NCBI GenBank assembly: GCA_028281005.1
Contig: JANQKS010000030.1
Coordinates: 28,051-92,050, forward strand
Length of the DNA stretch: 64,000 nucleotides
Direction of reading: 5' to 3'
Source: Pseudomonadales bacterium
Lineage (GTDB): Bacteria; Pseudomonadota; Gammaproteobacteria; Pseudomonadales; Azotimanducaceae
Of this stretch, positions 17,891 to 27,018 are shown piece after piece; positions within the stretch are counted from its first letter, which is position 1, and every line of letters begins with the position of its first letter. Position numbers and translations under genes: made by a program. Below the pieces are notes generated by a model, which was not told the DNA's origin, ran no database searches, and saw nothing but the letters and a program-made list of their open reading frames with translations.

Positions 17891-18676
17891 CTATAGGTTG
17901 TTGTTGACGTACTGCAACATCTGATCGCTGGTAGAGATGGCTTTGGAGCTCATCTCATAAGCGCGCTGGGTTTCTATCATGGTCACCAGCTCCTCAACGA
18001 CGTTGACGTTAGAGCCTTCCAGATAGCCTTGGGAAATGGTGCCGAGGCCATTTAGGCCGGCCGTGCCGGGGCTCGGTGGCCCACTGGAAGCCGTTTCCAG
18101 GTAGAGATTTTCCCCTCTTGGCTGCAGACCGCCGGGGTTGATGAAATCAGTGAGCTGCAGAGTCCCCACCGTCAACGGTGCAGCTTGCCCCGCCACCGTG
18201 GCGGAAATGATGCCGTCCGAACCTACCGTAATGTTTTGCACGCCCGGGGGGATGTTGATGCCCGGCTGCACCGTATAGCCGCTTGCAGTGACCAGCTGAC
18301 CCTCTGAATCAATTTGAAATGAGCCATCCCGGGTGTAGGCGGTGGAGCCGTCGGGCAATAAGATCTCAAAGAAGCCACGGCCCTGTATGGCCATATCCAA
18401 ACCGTTGTCGGTGCGATTCAAACTTCCCTGAGTGAAGGTACGTTCATTCGCCACCACGCGCACACCGGTACCAAGATGCAACCCGGAGGAGGCTTCGGTG
18501 TCTTGTGAGGTCTGCCCACCCGCCTGCTGCACGTTCTGATACAACAAGTCTTCAAACACCGGGCGGCCACGTTTAAAGGCGGTGGTGCTGGCGTTGGCTA
18601 AGTTGTTTGCCACTACCGCCATACGCGTTTGTTGCGCGTCCAAACCGGTTTTAGCTGCCCATAGTCCTATGTTCAT
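17891..18676 (-). CDS. flgG: Flagellar distal rod protein FlgG
   Basis: FlgG has the standard 261 residues. It begins [20 protein letters not shown] and [20 protein letters not shown], the rod-family signature with the FlgG-specific TAFKR. It ends [20 protein letters not shown] and [15 protein letters not shown]. Twenty-five bases separate it from flgF. Confidence 0.97.
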   Translation of the reverse strand: MNIGLWAAKTGLDAQQTRMAVVANNLANASTTAFKRGRPVFEDLLYQNVQQAGGQTSQDTEASSGLHLGTGVRVVANERTFTQGSLNRTDNGLDMAIQGRGFFEILLPDGSTAYTRDGSFQIDSEGQLVTASGYTVQPGINIPPGVQNITVGSDGIISATVAGQAAPLTVGTLQLTDFINPGGLQPRGENLYLETASSGPPSPGTAGLNGLGTISQGYLEGSNVNVVEELVTMIETQRAYEMSSKAISTSDQMLQYVNNNL

Positions 18677-18701
18677 TGCTTTACCCTCTTATTCTTTGTG
18701 G

Positions 18702-19442
18702 TTACGACAAACGCATAATGCTGGCAGCGGCCTGGGCATTTTCATTCGCGGTGTCGATCAGGCGCACTTGTAACTCAAACTGACGCGCCAACTCGATCAT
18801 GTTGACCATGGCATCCACCGGATTGACGTTGCTGGCCACCAGCACACCGCTGGTTAGCTTGACGTTGGCGTCCGCCGGTGCGGTGCTGCCGTCCGCCATG
18901 GTCATAAGGCCGTCGTCCCGCTTAACCAGCTCCGCCGGTTGGGGATTGACCAGCTTGATGCGATCCAAGCTGGCGGCAGTCTCCGGCCCCTGACCCAAGG
19001 CGATGATTGATACCGTACCGTCGCCGCCGATGGTCAGCTTAGTATTGGGCGGCACCGCCACGGGGCCACCCTCACCCAACACCGGGTGGCCAGCGCCGTT
19101 GGTGAGAATACCCACGGAGTCGACCCGTAAATCACCGGCCTTGGTATACGCTTCCGAACCATCCGGTGCTTGCACCGCTATCCAGCCGCTGCCGTCTACC
19201 GCCACATCCATGGGATTGCCGGTACTCACCAGCGCACCTTTGGCGTTGCTCCAACCACCGTGCTGCACTTGCGCGTTAACCCGGGTGTCATAACCCGGGC
19301 CTTGGACCGGAATACTTTCAAAGTCCGTTAAGTTAGCGCGAAAGCCGACTGTGCTGGCATTTGCGAGGTTGTGGCTGTTGACGGCCTGGGCGAGCATGAT
19401 CTGCTTCGCACCGGTCATCGCTACGTAGGCCAATTCATCCAT
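18702..19442 (-). CDS. flgF: Flagellar proximal rod protein FlgF
   Basis: FlgF, 246 residues. Signatures are AYVAMTGAKQIMLAQAVNSH and NLANASTVGFRANLTDFESI at the N terminus and NPVDAMVNMIELARQFELQV at the C terminus. The N-terminal motif is SHNLANASTVGF, close to the common NNLANANTxGF. The ATG is at 19440-19442. A 52-bp gap separates it from flgE; I saw no separate sigma-54 promoter there. Confidence 0.96.
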   Translation of the reverse strand: MDELAYVAMTGAKQIMLAQAVNSHNLANASTVGFRANLTDFESIPVQGPGYDTRVNAQVQHGGWSNAKGALVSTGNPMDVAVDGSGWIAVQAPDGSEAYTKAGDLRVDSVGILTNGAGHPVLGEGGPVAVPPNTKLTIGGDGTVSIIALGQGPETAASLDRIKLVNPQPAELVKRDDGLMTMADGSTAPADANVKLTSGVLVASNVNPVDAMVNMIELARQFELQVRLIDTANENAQAAASIMRLS

Positions 19443-19494
19443 TGCGGTTGTCCGTTACCTTCTACTCAGTCAATTTCTTCTATTCGTTTATCGA

Positions 19495-20712
19495 TTAACG
19501 AATGTTGATGATGGTTTGGGTGATGGCGTCCGCGGTGGAGATCACCTGAGCGTTAGCCTGGAAATTGCGCTGGGCAGTGATCATGTTGACCAACTGATCG
19601 GTGAGATCGACGTTGGAAGCCTCCAACGCGCCTGACTGGATCAAGCCAAAACTGGCGGTACCGGCTTCGCCACGCAGGGCGTCACCTGAGGCAAAAGTTT
19701 CCACCCAGTTGGTATCGCCGACCTGGCCTAGATTCTCCAAGCTGGCGAAATTAGACAACGCCACCTTACCAATCTCGTCAGCTCGGCCGTTGGTGAACCG
19801 TGCAAACACCACACCAGATTGATCCACTTCAATTCCCGTTAGGCGACCAGAGGCAAAACCATCTTGCGCCAAGGTGTTAACGCCGTAAGAACCACCAAAT
19901 TGTGTGGTCAGCTGCAGATCCAAATCCAAGTTAATGGGGCTGGCGCCGTTACCGGGATCATAGGGCGGGTTGGTGATCACACCTGTGGCTGGGGTCACCA
20001 GTTGGCCGGTGGCGTCAAACGTCACCGCGTTAGCACCACCTACCGCGTTGCCGTCAACAAAAACTCGGGTATCCCAAGTATTGGGTGCCGCACTGCGGAT
20101 GAAATACACCGATGCGGTGTGGGTCGCCCCCAGAGAATCGTAGATTGTCGTTGAGGTGGTGTGGTTAAAGCTCAGTGGATCATTGGGATCAAACACACCA
20201 ACCGCCGGCACCGTGGCATCAGCCGGCAGGTTAACACCTAAGGTGATCTCAGCCGTTGGCTGCGGCGGATTCTGTCCGGTTAGCAAGCGCAAATCCTGCA
20301 AACCACCGGTGTTAAACGCACCATTCCCCAGCGACGGGTAAACCTGCAAGCGCCGCCCGTCAGCGTCACCCACGTATCCGTCGCGGTTAACGGAAAAAGC
20401 ACCCGCTCGGGTATAACTTAAACTGCCGTTCTCACTTAAGGTGAAGAAGCCTTCACCGGCAATGGCCAGATCCAGACTGTTGCCGGTGAAATCAATGTTG
20501 CCTTGGTCAAACTGTTGGGCAACGCTGTTGAGGCGCACGCCACTACCGGTGGAATTAGCCGCCAGCGACTCTGAACTGACCGCATAAACTTCCGCAAACT
20601 CGCTGCGCGACTTTTTAAAGCCGTTGGTATTGGAGTTGGCAATGTTGTTTGCGGTGACTCCCAAATCATCCGAGGCGGCGCTCAGGCCGCTGAGTGCTAT
20701 GGTAAATGGCAT
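19495..20712 (-). CDS. flgE: Flagellar hook protein FlgE
   Basis: FlgE (405 residues) polymerises into the hook. It starts MPFTIALSGLSAASDDLGVT and ANNIANSNTNGFKKSRSEFA. It has the FlgE-specific ANSTGSGVRLNSVAQQFDQG and ends NVDLTDQLVNMITAQRNFQA. It lies 21 bp behind flgD, the hook scaffold gene. Confidence 0.97.
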   Translation of the reverse strand: MPFTIALSGLSAASDDLGVTANNIANSNTNGFKKSRSEFAEVYAVSSESLAANSTGSGVRLNSVAQQFDQGNIDFTGNSLDLAIAGEGFFTLSENGSLSYTRAGAFSVNRDGYVGDADGRRLQVYPSLGNGAFNTGGLQDLRLLTGQNPPQPTAEITLGVNLPADATVPAVGVFDPNDPLSFNHTTSTTIYDSLGATHTASVYFIRSAAPNTWDTRVFVDGNAVGGANAVTFDATGQLVTPATGVITNPPYDPGNGASPINLDLDLQLTTQFGGSYGVNTLAQDGFASGRLTGIEVDQSGVVFARFTNGRADEIGKVALSNFASLENLGQVGDTNWVETFASGDALRGEAGTASFGLIQSGALEASNVDLTDQLVNMITAQRNFQANAQVISTADAITQTIINIR

Positions 20713-20733
20713 GGTTAAGCTCCTCTTTATTGA

Positions 20734-21402
20734 TCACGCACCTATCCGTCGAACATCCGCCAGCGCCTGCTCACCGAGACCTTCAAGGTTCAGCAGCACG
20801 CCACCGACGTTGCCCAACGTGACACTGTCTACCCGAGCTTCAATTAGCATCGGGACCTGTTCGTTCACGCCCGCGGTCGCGGAAATGGCTTCCAATTGAT
20901 AGTTACCCGGCGGCATACGCTCGCCGCTGGCGTTGAGACCGTCCCACTCAAAACGCACCAGACCGGCGTCTTGAGTGCCAAGCTCCAGACGCCTTACCAA
21001 CACGCCGTTGGCATCTTTGACTTGTATGGCTAAAGATCCTGTGCTGCTCGGCAACTCCACCGCACCCGCTAAAGGAGCGTTGTTCGACAACACTCCAACA
21101 TCTCGCGGCACCAACACACTGCGATCGATCAGCCCGGATGCCTGCAATGCTTGATCGGAGTACAGCGAATTGGCCAGGGATCCGAACGATTGCTGTAAAT
21201 CTTCTATCCCGGAGACGGTGCCGAACTGCGCCAACTGGCCAAGAAAGTCGCCGTTTTCCATGGGTTTAAACGGATCCTGATTGCGAAACTGCGCAATCAT
21301 CAACTCTAAAAAAGCATCCTGATTGAGGCGTCCTTGGGATTGCGGCGCGGTGGTTTGCGGCCGGGCTAAGCCAAGTTCCGTTATCGTATTTACATCCAGC
21401 AT
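20734..21402 (-). CDS. flgD: Hook-scaffold protein FlgD
   Basis: FlgD (222 residues) caps the growing hook. It shows the N-terminal FlgD motif LNQDAFLELMIAQFRNQDPF and KPMENGDFLGQLAQFGTVSG, then an Ig-like domain ending with the FLG-type VRFEWDGLNASGERMPPGNY and the tudor-like C terminus. It lies between flgC and flgE. Confidence 0.96.
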   Translation of the reverse strand: MLDVNTITELGLARPQTTAPQSQGRLNQDAFLELMIAQFRNQDPFKPMENGDFLGQLAQFGTVSGIEDLQQSFGSLANSLYSDQALQASGLIDRSVLVPRDVGVLSNNAPLAGAVELPSSTGSLAIQVKDANGVLVRRLELGTQDAGLVRFEWDGLNASGERMPPGNYQLEAISATAGVNEQVPMLIEARVDSVTLGNVGGVLLNLEGLGEQALADVRRIGA

Positions 21403-21425
21403 GAGACGACCTTAGTGATGTGCGG

Positions 21426-21833
21426 CTACTGACCCATGCGCAGCGTGCCGAGCATGAGTTCCTTGGTGGTATTGAGAATTTCGATGTTGCTTTGGAAAGA
21501 GCGTGCCGCCGATAACATGTCAACCATCTGCTCGATGGCATTCACGTTGGAGGCGTAGACATAACCTTCTTCGTTGGCCAGCGGATGATCCGGCTGATAT
21601 CGCTGTACTGGAGGTGCGTTACTTTCCACAACGTCCAAAACGCGCACACCCGCTGACTCCGGTCCTTGGCCCACCATGTAGGATGAAAATACCGGGTGCC
21701 GGGAGCGATACACATCTTCCGCCTGGGTAGCGATGCTTTCCGCATTGGCCAAATTGCTGGAAGTGGTATTCAGGCGCAGGCTTTGCGCACGCATGCCGGA
21801 ACCGGCCAAATCAAACACATCAAACATACTCAT
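21426..21833 (-). CDS. flgC: Proximal rod protein FlgC
   Basis: FlgC, 135 residues as usual. It begins MSMFDVFDLAGSGMRAQSLR and LNTTSSNLANAESIATQAED, and ends NVNAIEQMVDMLSAARSFQS. Its ATG overlaps the flgB stop by 4 bases (ATGA). The internal PDHPLANEEGYVYASNVN is characteristic of FlgC. Confidence 0.97.
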   Translation of the reverse strand: MSMFDVFDLAGSGMRAQSLRLNTTSSNLANAESIATQAEDVYRSRHPVFSSYMVGQGPESAGVRVLDVVESNAPPVQRYQPDHPLANEEGYVYASNVNAIEQMVDMLSAARSFQSNIEILNTTKELMLGTLRMGQ

Positions 21834-22249
21834 CGTTGGCCTCCTTTGAGGGCATTACGGATGCCGCTGAATTTGCGGCCTAACAACATCAGGCTGACCT
21901 GATACTCCACCGCGTTGCGCGCGAACTTAGCCTGCTCGACTTCAGCTTCCACGGTGTTGCCGTCTAAGGTGGGTTGATAGGGGTTGCGGTACAGCAAATC
22001 CCCTTGGCTATAGCTGCCGCCTACGCCGATGTGCCTAGCGTGAGTCTTGCGCAATCCAACGCCGTCGCCTTGGGTGCCGCTCTGGCTCTTGAGTACCTGC
22101 TGGAAATCCAGATCCCGTGCTTTGAAATTTGGGGTATCGGTATTGGCCAGGTTCGACGCCAGCACGCGACTGCGTGCGCTGCGAAACATCAGGGCATCGT
22201 CATGAATGCCCAAGGCTCTGTCGATGATGGATGTGATGGATGCCGACAT
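21830..22249 (-). CDS. flgB: Proximal rod protein FlgB
   Basis: FlgB (139 residues) is the first structural gene of the locus. Signatures are RALGIHDDALMFRSARSRVL, ASNLANTDTPNFKARDLDF and the C-terminal FARNAVEYQVSLMLLGRKF. It lies about 40-55 bp downstream of a near-perfect sigma-54 promoter. The usual upstream neighbours flgA, flgM and flgN are absent, so those genes must be elsewhere. Confidence 0.97.
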   Translation of the reverse strand: MSASITSIIDRALGIHDDALMFRSARSRVLASNLANTDTPNFKARDLDFQQVLKSQSGTQGDGVGLRKTHARHIGVGGSYSQGDLLYRNPYQPTLDGNTVEAEVEQAKFARNAVEYQVSLMLLGRKFSGIRNALKGGQR

Positions 22250-22287
22250 GGTGTCGCTCGTTTAATGGCTGTTTACGCCTACAACGG

Positions 22288-22304
22288 AGCAACCTTTGTG
22301 CCAA
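22288..22304 (-). promoter_or_regulatory. Sigma-54 promoter of the flg operon
   Basis: The reverse strand reads TTGGCAC-AAAGG-TTGCT, an exact match to the -24/-12 consensus TGGCAC-N5-TTGC[A/T]. Transcription should begin near 22276, about 27 bases before the flgB ATG. FleQ or FleR is the likely activator. Confidence 0.92.
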
Positions 22305-22365
22305 CTATTTAAGTCACTGATTTACATGACCTTTTGGATTTAGAACGGCTGATCGGACCCAGCAT

Positions 22366-22438
22366 GCGGCAAGGGTGTGCCGCCGCGACGGCAAGCCACG
22401 GCCAGCGCTTGCCGCTAGCTGGAGAGAGCGACCCTTGC
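22366..22438. repeat. Nested inverted repeats between the monooxygenase gene and flgB
   Basis: Three perfect inverted repeats are packed here: GCGGCA/TGCCGC (22366-22383), CGGCAAG/CTTGCCG (22389-22414), and an outer pair GCAAGGGT (22369-22376) with ACCCTTGC (22431-22438). The first and outer stems share bases and are mutually exclusive. The block lies directly behind the stop of the leftward monooxygenase gene, so a terminator or REP-like role is possible. No U-run is present. Confidence 0.6.
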
Positions 22439-23584
22439 TTAGGCGGGACCACCCAACATCATCTCTTGGGGCGACAACCCCAAAAACACCCGCCCGGCAT
22501 CTTCGATATTGTGGGGAGCAACGGTGGTGTGCTGCCCAACTACGCGCACGTCCCGCATGATGCGTTCCAGCGCAAATCCCTTTTGATTGGCGGTAGTACC
22601 GGCTGCATCACACAAGAGACTCACTGCCTCGATGCAAGCGCGCACCGAATCAGAACAGGCCAGTTGAAACACCGCGCGATCATGGGTACTGATGTGCGCC
22701 TTGGTCTGTACTTGCTGCCACATCTTTTCTATTTCCGCCATGACATGCGCACGGCCCGCGCGTAAACGCACTTCCGCTTCCGCCACCGCGCGCTGGGCGC
22801 GTGGCCGATCTTTGAGACCGCGGCGGGAAAAGCGCGGTAACTTACCCCCCGCCAATTCAACAAATGCATCGATAGCCGCCCGCGTGACACCCCAGGCCAC
22901 GCCCATCTTGTTGTAAGACAGGCGGGAGCCCAATGGAAAATTCAGTAGGGGTGAGTCATGTTTGGCAGCCCCCAAAGGCAACACCAACCGCGACGCGGGA
23001 ATCTCCACCGCATCGACGGTGACGTCATGGGAACCGGATCCACACAGGCCGCTGGTGTGCCAAGTATCAATGATCTGAAAATGAGGCTGTTCGATCATTG
23101 CATAAAAGTTGGGCAGCCCTTCCACCATCTCCCCGTCTTCCCACACCCGCACAGTGGCACCAAACAGTTGGCTGTTGTGGCAGCCGCTGACAAACTGCCA
23201 CTGGCCGGAAATACGGTATCCCCCAGCGATCTTGTCAGCCCGCCCCACCGCCGCGGTAGAGCTGCACATCACCACCATCGGGTCGGCCACCAGCTCTAGG
23301 CATTCTTTAAACCCAGGGGTGATTAAACTGAACGACTCAATGCCAATCATGAGATTCCAGGCCGCGCTGCCATCGGCATAGGCAATGGCTTCAATAGTTT
23401 CCACCTGGGTCATCGGCGTATCCGCCGAGCCATAACAGTCTTGTGTAGCGGCTATCCGATACAACCCTTCACGGGCAAACGCTTGGGCAACCTCTGGTGC
23501 AAGATAACGTTGCTGTTCGCTGGCATCCGCATGTTCGCGCACCAGTGTTTGCAATGACCTCGCACGCTCTACTGCTGTAGACAT
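22439..23584 (-). CDS. Acyl-CoA-dehydrogenase-fold flavin monooxygenase (group D type)
   Basis: The 381-residue protein has the three-domain acyl-CoA dehydrogenase layout: a helical N-domain with AIAYADGSAAWNLMIG, a middle beta-domain with YRISGQWQFVSGCHNSQLFG and WHTSGLCGSGSHDVTV, and a helical C-domain with LLCDAAGTTANQKGFALERI. No catalytic Glu of true dehydrogenases is obvious. The pattern resembles group D two-component monooxygenases (HpaB/HsaA/DszC-like), which need a separate flavin reductase; none is adjacent. The ATG at 23582-23584 (MSTAVERARSLQTLV) is the family start; the longer upstream frame is non-homologous and runs into the divergent peptidase gene. The 87-bp divergent gap should hold both promoters. 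Confidence 0.8.
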   Translation of the reverse strand: MSTAVERARSLQTLVREHADASEQQRYLAPEVAQAFAREGLYRIAATQDCYGSADTPMTQVETIEAIAYADGSAAWNLMIGIESFSLITPGFKECLELVADPMVVMCSSTAAVGRADKIAGGYRISGQWQFVSGCHNSQLFGATVRVWEDGEMVEGLPNFYAMIEQPHFQIIDTWHTSGLCGSGSHDVTVDAVEIPASRLVLPLGAAKHDSPLLNFPLGSRLSYNKMGVAWGVTRAAIDAFVELAGGKLPRFSRRGLKDRPRAQRAVAEAEVRLRAGRAHVMAEIEKMWQQVQTKAHISTHDRAVFQLACSDSVRACIEAVSLLCDAAGTTANQKGFALERIMRDVRVVGQHTTVAPHNIEDAGRVFLGLSPQEMMLGGPA

Positions 23585-23671
23585 CCCAATCCCCAATTCC
23601 CGATATGTCAAACCCAGAGTAGCAATCCCCACAGTAGAGATCGAGCGGCGAGCACAATACACTCTTAACGC

Positions 23672-24634
23672 ATGGGGGCGAGTTACCAAATTCCGATACC
23701 CGGTGTGCAAATGGGGCACGCCATCGATCAACGCGTGATGACCGGGGTCACCGCTTGCTTGTTTGAGCAGCCGGCCGTTACCGCGATGCACATAATGGGC
23801 GGTGCGCCGGGTACACGAGACACTGAACTGCTTAACCCCGAATTTACCGTGAGTGAAGTTGACGCCTTGGTGCTCTCCGGTGGTTCGGCTTTTGGCCTGG
23901 ACGCCGCCACCGGTGTGCAAGCCTGGCTAAAAGAAAACGATCGCGGCATCGAGTTGGATCCCGTGCGTATTCCCATCGCTCCGTGCGCAATCTTGTTCGA
24001 CATGCGCAACGAAGGTGATAAAAACTGGGGGCAATATCCGCCCTATCGCGAGCTCGGCTACCAAGCCATGCAATCCGTAAGCCGCAACGTCGACTTAGGA
24101 CGCGCGGGTGCTGCCTACGGCGCGCGCACCGCCAATACCCCTGGTGGGTTTGGCATGGCTGGCGCCAAGCTAAGCGCAGCAGGACAGGTTTGCGCGGCGG
24201 TAGCGGTGAACGCGGTCGGTTCTCCCTTGGTGGGGGACACAGCGCACTTTTGGGCAGCCCCGTTCGAAGAAGGCAACGAATTTGGCGGCAGAGGATATCC
24301 ACACCCCTGGCCCGCCGACGCCAAACAAGGCCGCACCAAGTCCGGCCAACGTGTTGCCGGCGCCAACACCACCCTGGCGCTGGTGATTACCGATGTGGCG
24401 TTAGATGCGGCTCAAGCCAAACGTATCGCCGTTGCAGCCCACGACGGCTTCGCCCGGGCTTTGTACCCGGTGCATACGCCGGCAGACGGCGATTTGGTAT
24501 TTGTCGCCTCCACCGGTCAAGTGGCGGTAGACGACGAAGCTTTGTTAGACCTGGGTGTTCTGGCAGGCAACGTCACCGCACGGGCCATTGCGCGCGGCGT
24601 TTATGAGGCCATGGCGGACGAAGCAGACGCTTAG
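23672..24634 (+). CDS. P1-family N-terminal-nucleophile peptidase (DmpA/NylC type)
   Basis: The 320-residue product has P1-family blocks: VDALVLSGGSAFGLDAATGV, TANTPGGFGMAGAKLSAAGQ and GQRVAGANTTLALVITD. Enzymes of this family are made as one chain and cut themselves just before a Ser or Thr nucleophile. Here the candidate cleavage is Asn232-Thr233, as in 6-aminohexanoate-oligomer hydrolase NylC. Known members are beta-aminopeptidases or amide-oligomer hydrolases. No signal peptide is seen. It converges on the kinase gene with a 4-bp overlap of the stops. Confidence 0.85.
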   Translation: MGASYQIPIPGVQMGHAIDQRVMTGVTACLFEQPAVTAMHIMGGAPGTRDTELLNPEFTVSEVDALVLSGGSAFGLDAATGVQAWLKENDRGIELDPVRIPIAPCAILFDMRNEGDKNWGQYPPYRELGYQAMQSVSRNVDLGRAGAAYGARTANTPGGFGMAGAKLSAAGQVCAAVAVNAVGSPLVGDTAHFWAAPFEEGNEFGGRGYPHPWPADAKQGRTKSGQRVAGANTTLALVITDVALDAAQAKRIAVAAHDGFARALYPVHTPADGDLVFVASTGQVAVDDEALLDLGVLAGNVTARAIARGVYEAMADEADA

Positions 24635-25590
24635 ACTAAGTCTGTCTGCCAGTCTTCCTGCAGCAGACGCACAAGCTCACCCATGTCTTCCAGACGATCC
24701 GCCGGATTTTTCTGTAAACACTGCATCGTCACGTCTTCCAGCAGCTGTGGAATGTGCTGTCGTGTCAAGGTGGAGGGTTTGGCCGGTGTTTCATTTAACG
24801 TGTGCTGCACAATGTGTTCGAGCTTATCTAGGCCCGACGTGGTCTGGCCGCACAACACCTCGTACAACACCGCACCGAGGCTGTAGATGTCGGTTTGCAC
24901 ACCGATATTGGGGTCTTTGTTGATCTGCTCCGGGGACATGTAGGACACCGTACCCTGCAACACCCCCCGCCCAGTCATGGAAATGTCGGTGAGGTTTCCT
25001 TTCTCGTCGACCTCGTCTTCTTCCACACTGGAACCGTCTTTGTTCCAGACTTTCGCCAAGCCCCAATCCAACAACAAGACTTCGCCGTAAGGACCGACCA
25101 GAATATTCTCCGGCTTGATGTCGCGATGGGCGACACCGTGGGTGTGGGCATACTCCAGGGCGTGACCAATCTGCACAATCACGTCCACGAGCTGGGTCAG
25201 ATCGTAGCGCTCCCGGTAGTCGAGAATTTCCCGCAGGGTATAGCCATGCACCAGCTTCATGGTGAAGTAGTAGGCGCCTGAATTTTCCCGCCCCAACTCG
25301 TAGGTGGGCACCGTATTGGGATGCTGCAACATGGCCGAAACCCTCGCCTCACGCAGAAAACGCCGTTGCTCAATGGCGTCGTCCTTAAATTCCGGGCGCA
25401 GTGTCTTGTAACACACCACACGACACAGGTGCCGGTCGGTGCATGATTTGATCAATGACTTACCACCCTTGGCGATGGTGGTAAACATGACATAGCGCGT
25501 GTTCGGATTGAGCTTTTTCGGCAGCGCTCTATCGGTGTCTTCCAAAAAAACGTCGCCGTATTCTTTCGACGGCTGTGGGAATTCAAGCAT
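24631..25590 (-). CDS. Soluble Ser/Thr protein kinase
   Basis: The 319-residue Hanks-type kinase has no membrane span or extracellular sensor. The ATP-binding Lys is in VVCYKTL (Lys62), the catalytic loop is HRDIKPEN (155-162), and the metal-binding motif is DWG (175-177) instead of DFG. The APE region reads MSPEQI. The glycine loop is weak (IAKGGKSL). The domain fills almost the whole protein, leaving only a 30-residue leader. Its target is unknown; the TPR protein upstream on the same strand is a candidate partner. Its stop overlaps that of the convergent peptidase gene. Confidence 0.88.
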   Translation of the reverse strand: MLEFPQPSKEYGDVFLEDTDRALPKKLNPNTRYVMFTTIAKGGKSLIKSCTDRHLCRVVCYKTLRPEFKDDAIEQRRFLREARVSAMLQHPNTVPTYELGRENSGAYYFTMKLVHGYTLREILDYRERYDLTQLVDVIVQIGHALEYAHTHGVAHRDIKPENILVGPYGEVLLLDWGLAKVWNKDGSSVEEDEVDEKGNLTDISMTGRGVLQGTVSYMSPEQINKDPNIGVQTDIYSLGAVLYEVLCGQTTSGLDKLEHIVQHTLNETPAKPSTLTRQHIPQLLEDVTMQCLQKNPADRLEDMGELVRLLQEDWQTDLV

Positions 25591-25692
25591 GCCGAGTTAC
25601 CGTTGGAGAATGACCCACAATGTAGCACCCTGTGTATTCGGCTGACTACCCTGATAGACCTCCACACCCACCAGCCAGCCACTCATCGGCAC

Positions 25693-26976
25693 TTAGGTTA
25701 AATGCAAATCCGCACGCCCCGTGTGCTGAGCATCATCTGCGGCCAATAGCTTAAAAACATCTCGCTGGGCTTTACTGCCACCAATCTTGTAGGTGTCAGA
25801 CTGCAACGCGTGCAAACGTTGCAGCGCCGCCTCCGGCTGATCGATAGATTCCACAATGGCCTGCGCCAGACCGACACCCACCGATCGACAGACCCCACCT
25901 TGCTCTCCTGCCTGGGTAGACCATTGCCGCAGGGTTGTGAGCATTTCCTGCGCGTGCGCCGAGCGTGTCACCGCTAATGGAATCAGATAGTGGAGGCTGG
26001 CAAACACGAGCTCTTGATCCTGTGTGTGCTGCGCACAGACAGTCGCCAGCGATTGCCATCGGTCTCCAACATCTACGCCTAAGAAGTGTAGCCGCCACAA
26101 CAACGCGGCGTTGTTGCAGATGTCCAGGTAGAAGTCGTCCGCGGTGCTGGCCGCGAGCTGCTGATCGTAAACATCCAAAGCAGCTTGGGTATCACCCAAC
26201 CCAAGGTGATGCAGCGCACCGTGCCATATGACGTGATAGCGGAAATTATTAGTGCCCTGCCAGTGGCCACGCAGCTGCGCCAGCCAGTCTAAACCTTGCT
26301 GGTGATGGATTCGCTGAGATTGGCCTTGCTCAGTTTCGCCCCGCATAAGATAAACGTGCGCCACGGCATGAGTGGCCCAAATGTCCGCCGGATTCGCTGC
26401 CACGGCACGTTGGCCGTGGTCTAAAGCTGTACTGTAATCACCCGCCTCTTCCAGCCCAAAGGCGTACATTCCCAACAAATAAGAAAAGTGGGGGTGTTCC
26501 TCCGGCCAGGCTGGCAAAACACGCGCGATGGAGTCACGCATCCCGGTTTCCAAACCTGTATAAAAATGCAGATAGTGGGCGATGCGTAAGGCCAACATAT
26601 CGAGCGGGTGTTCCTGCAGCAACAACTCCAGTCGCGTCAGCGCAACATCCCCTTGGTCTTTGCTCCACAGCGCCAAAGCTTCCACGTGTAGCCGCTCGCG
26701 TGGATTGACGCGCCCCTGCTCGACCAGCGCCTGCGCTTGGGCCAAAGTTGCATCAAGAGCAGACTTGAACTGGGGGTGTGCTGCCAAGCGCAATAAGTAA
26801 CCTCGCAAACAAAGTGCCATGACCATATCGGGCGCCGACTCTAATAACTTCTGCACCAAGGCCATGGTGTCCGCTTGTGCTGCCAGGTAAGACGTTACCG
26901 CACCTTCAAACTCGGTGACTGCAGCCGCGGAAGGTGCGCTGTAGCTGACACCCCAGGCATCACTAAACTCACTCAA
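25693..26976 (-). CDS. Tetratricopeptide-repeat protein, TTC38-like
   Basis: This 427-residue helical repeat protein has the TTC38-type core: HPHFSYLLGMYAFGLEEAGD, then VAANPADIWATHAVAHVYLM and NNFRYHVIWHGALHHLGLGD. Such proteins are thought to be scaffolds; no enzyme motif is visible. The frame begins with TTG at 26974-26976 (SEFSDAWGVSYSAPS), which fits the family N terminus. It ends 102 bp before the kinase gene and starts 42 bp after the methyltransferase gene on the same strand, so co-transcription is possible. Confidence 0.78.
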   Translation of the reverse strand: MSEFSDAWGVSYSAPSAAAVTEFEGAVTSYLAAQADTMALVQKLLESAPDMVMALCLRGYLLRLAAHPQFKSALDATLAQAQALVEQGRVNPRERLHVEALALWSKDQGDVALTRLELLLQEHPLDMLALRIAHYLHFYTGLETGMRDSIARVLPAWPEEHPHFSYLLGMYAFGLEEAGDYSTALDHGQRAVAANPADIWATHAVAHVYLMRGETEQGQSQRIHHQQGLDWLAQLRGHWQGTNNFRYHVIWHGALHHLGLGDTQAALDVYDQQLAASTADDFYLDICNNAALLWRLHFLGVDVGDRWQSLATVCAQHTQDQELVFASLHYLIPLAVTRSAHAQEMLTTLRQWSTQAGEQGGVCRSVGVGLAQAIVESIDQPEAALQRLHALQSDTYKIGGSKAQRDVFKLLAADDAQHTGRADLHLT

Positions 26977-27018
26977 ATGTTGTACTCCATGTTTTGCCTG
27001 CAGACATCAATTGAGGCG

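Noticed and set aside
23585..23920. N-terminal extension of the flavin monooxygenase
   Set aside because: The extra 112 codons do not resemble the family, cross the divergent promoter and overlap the peptidase gene; the ATG at 23584 fits better.
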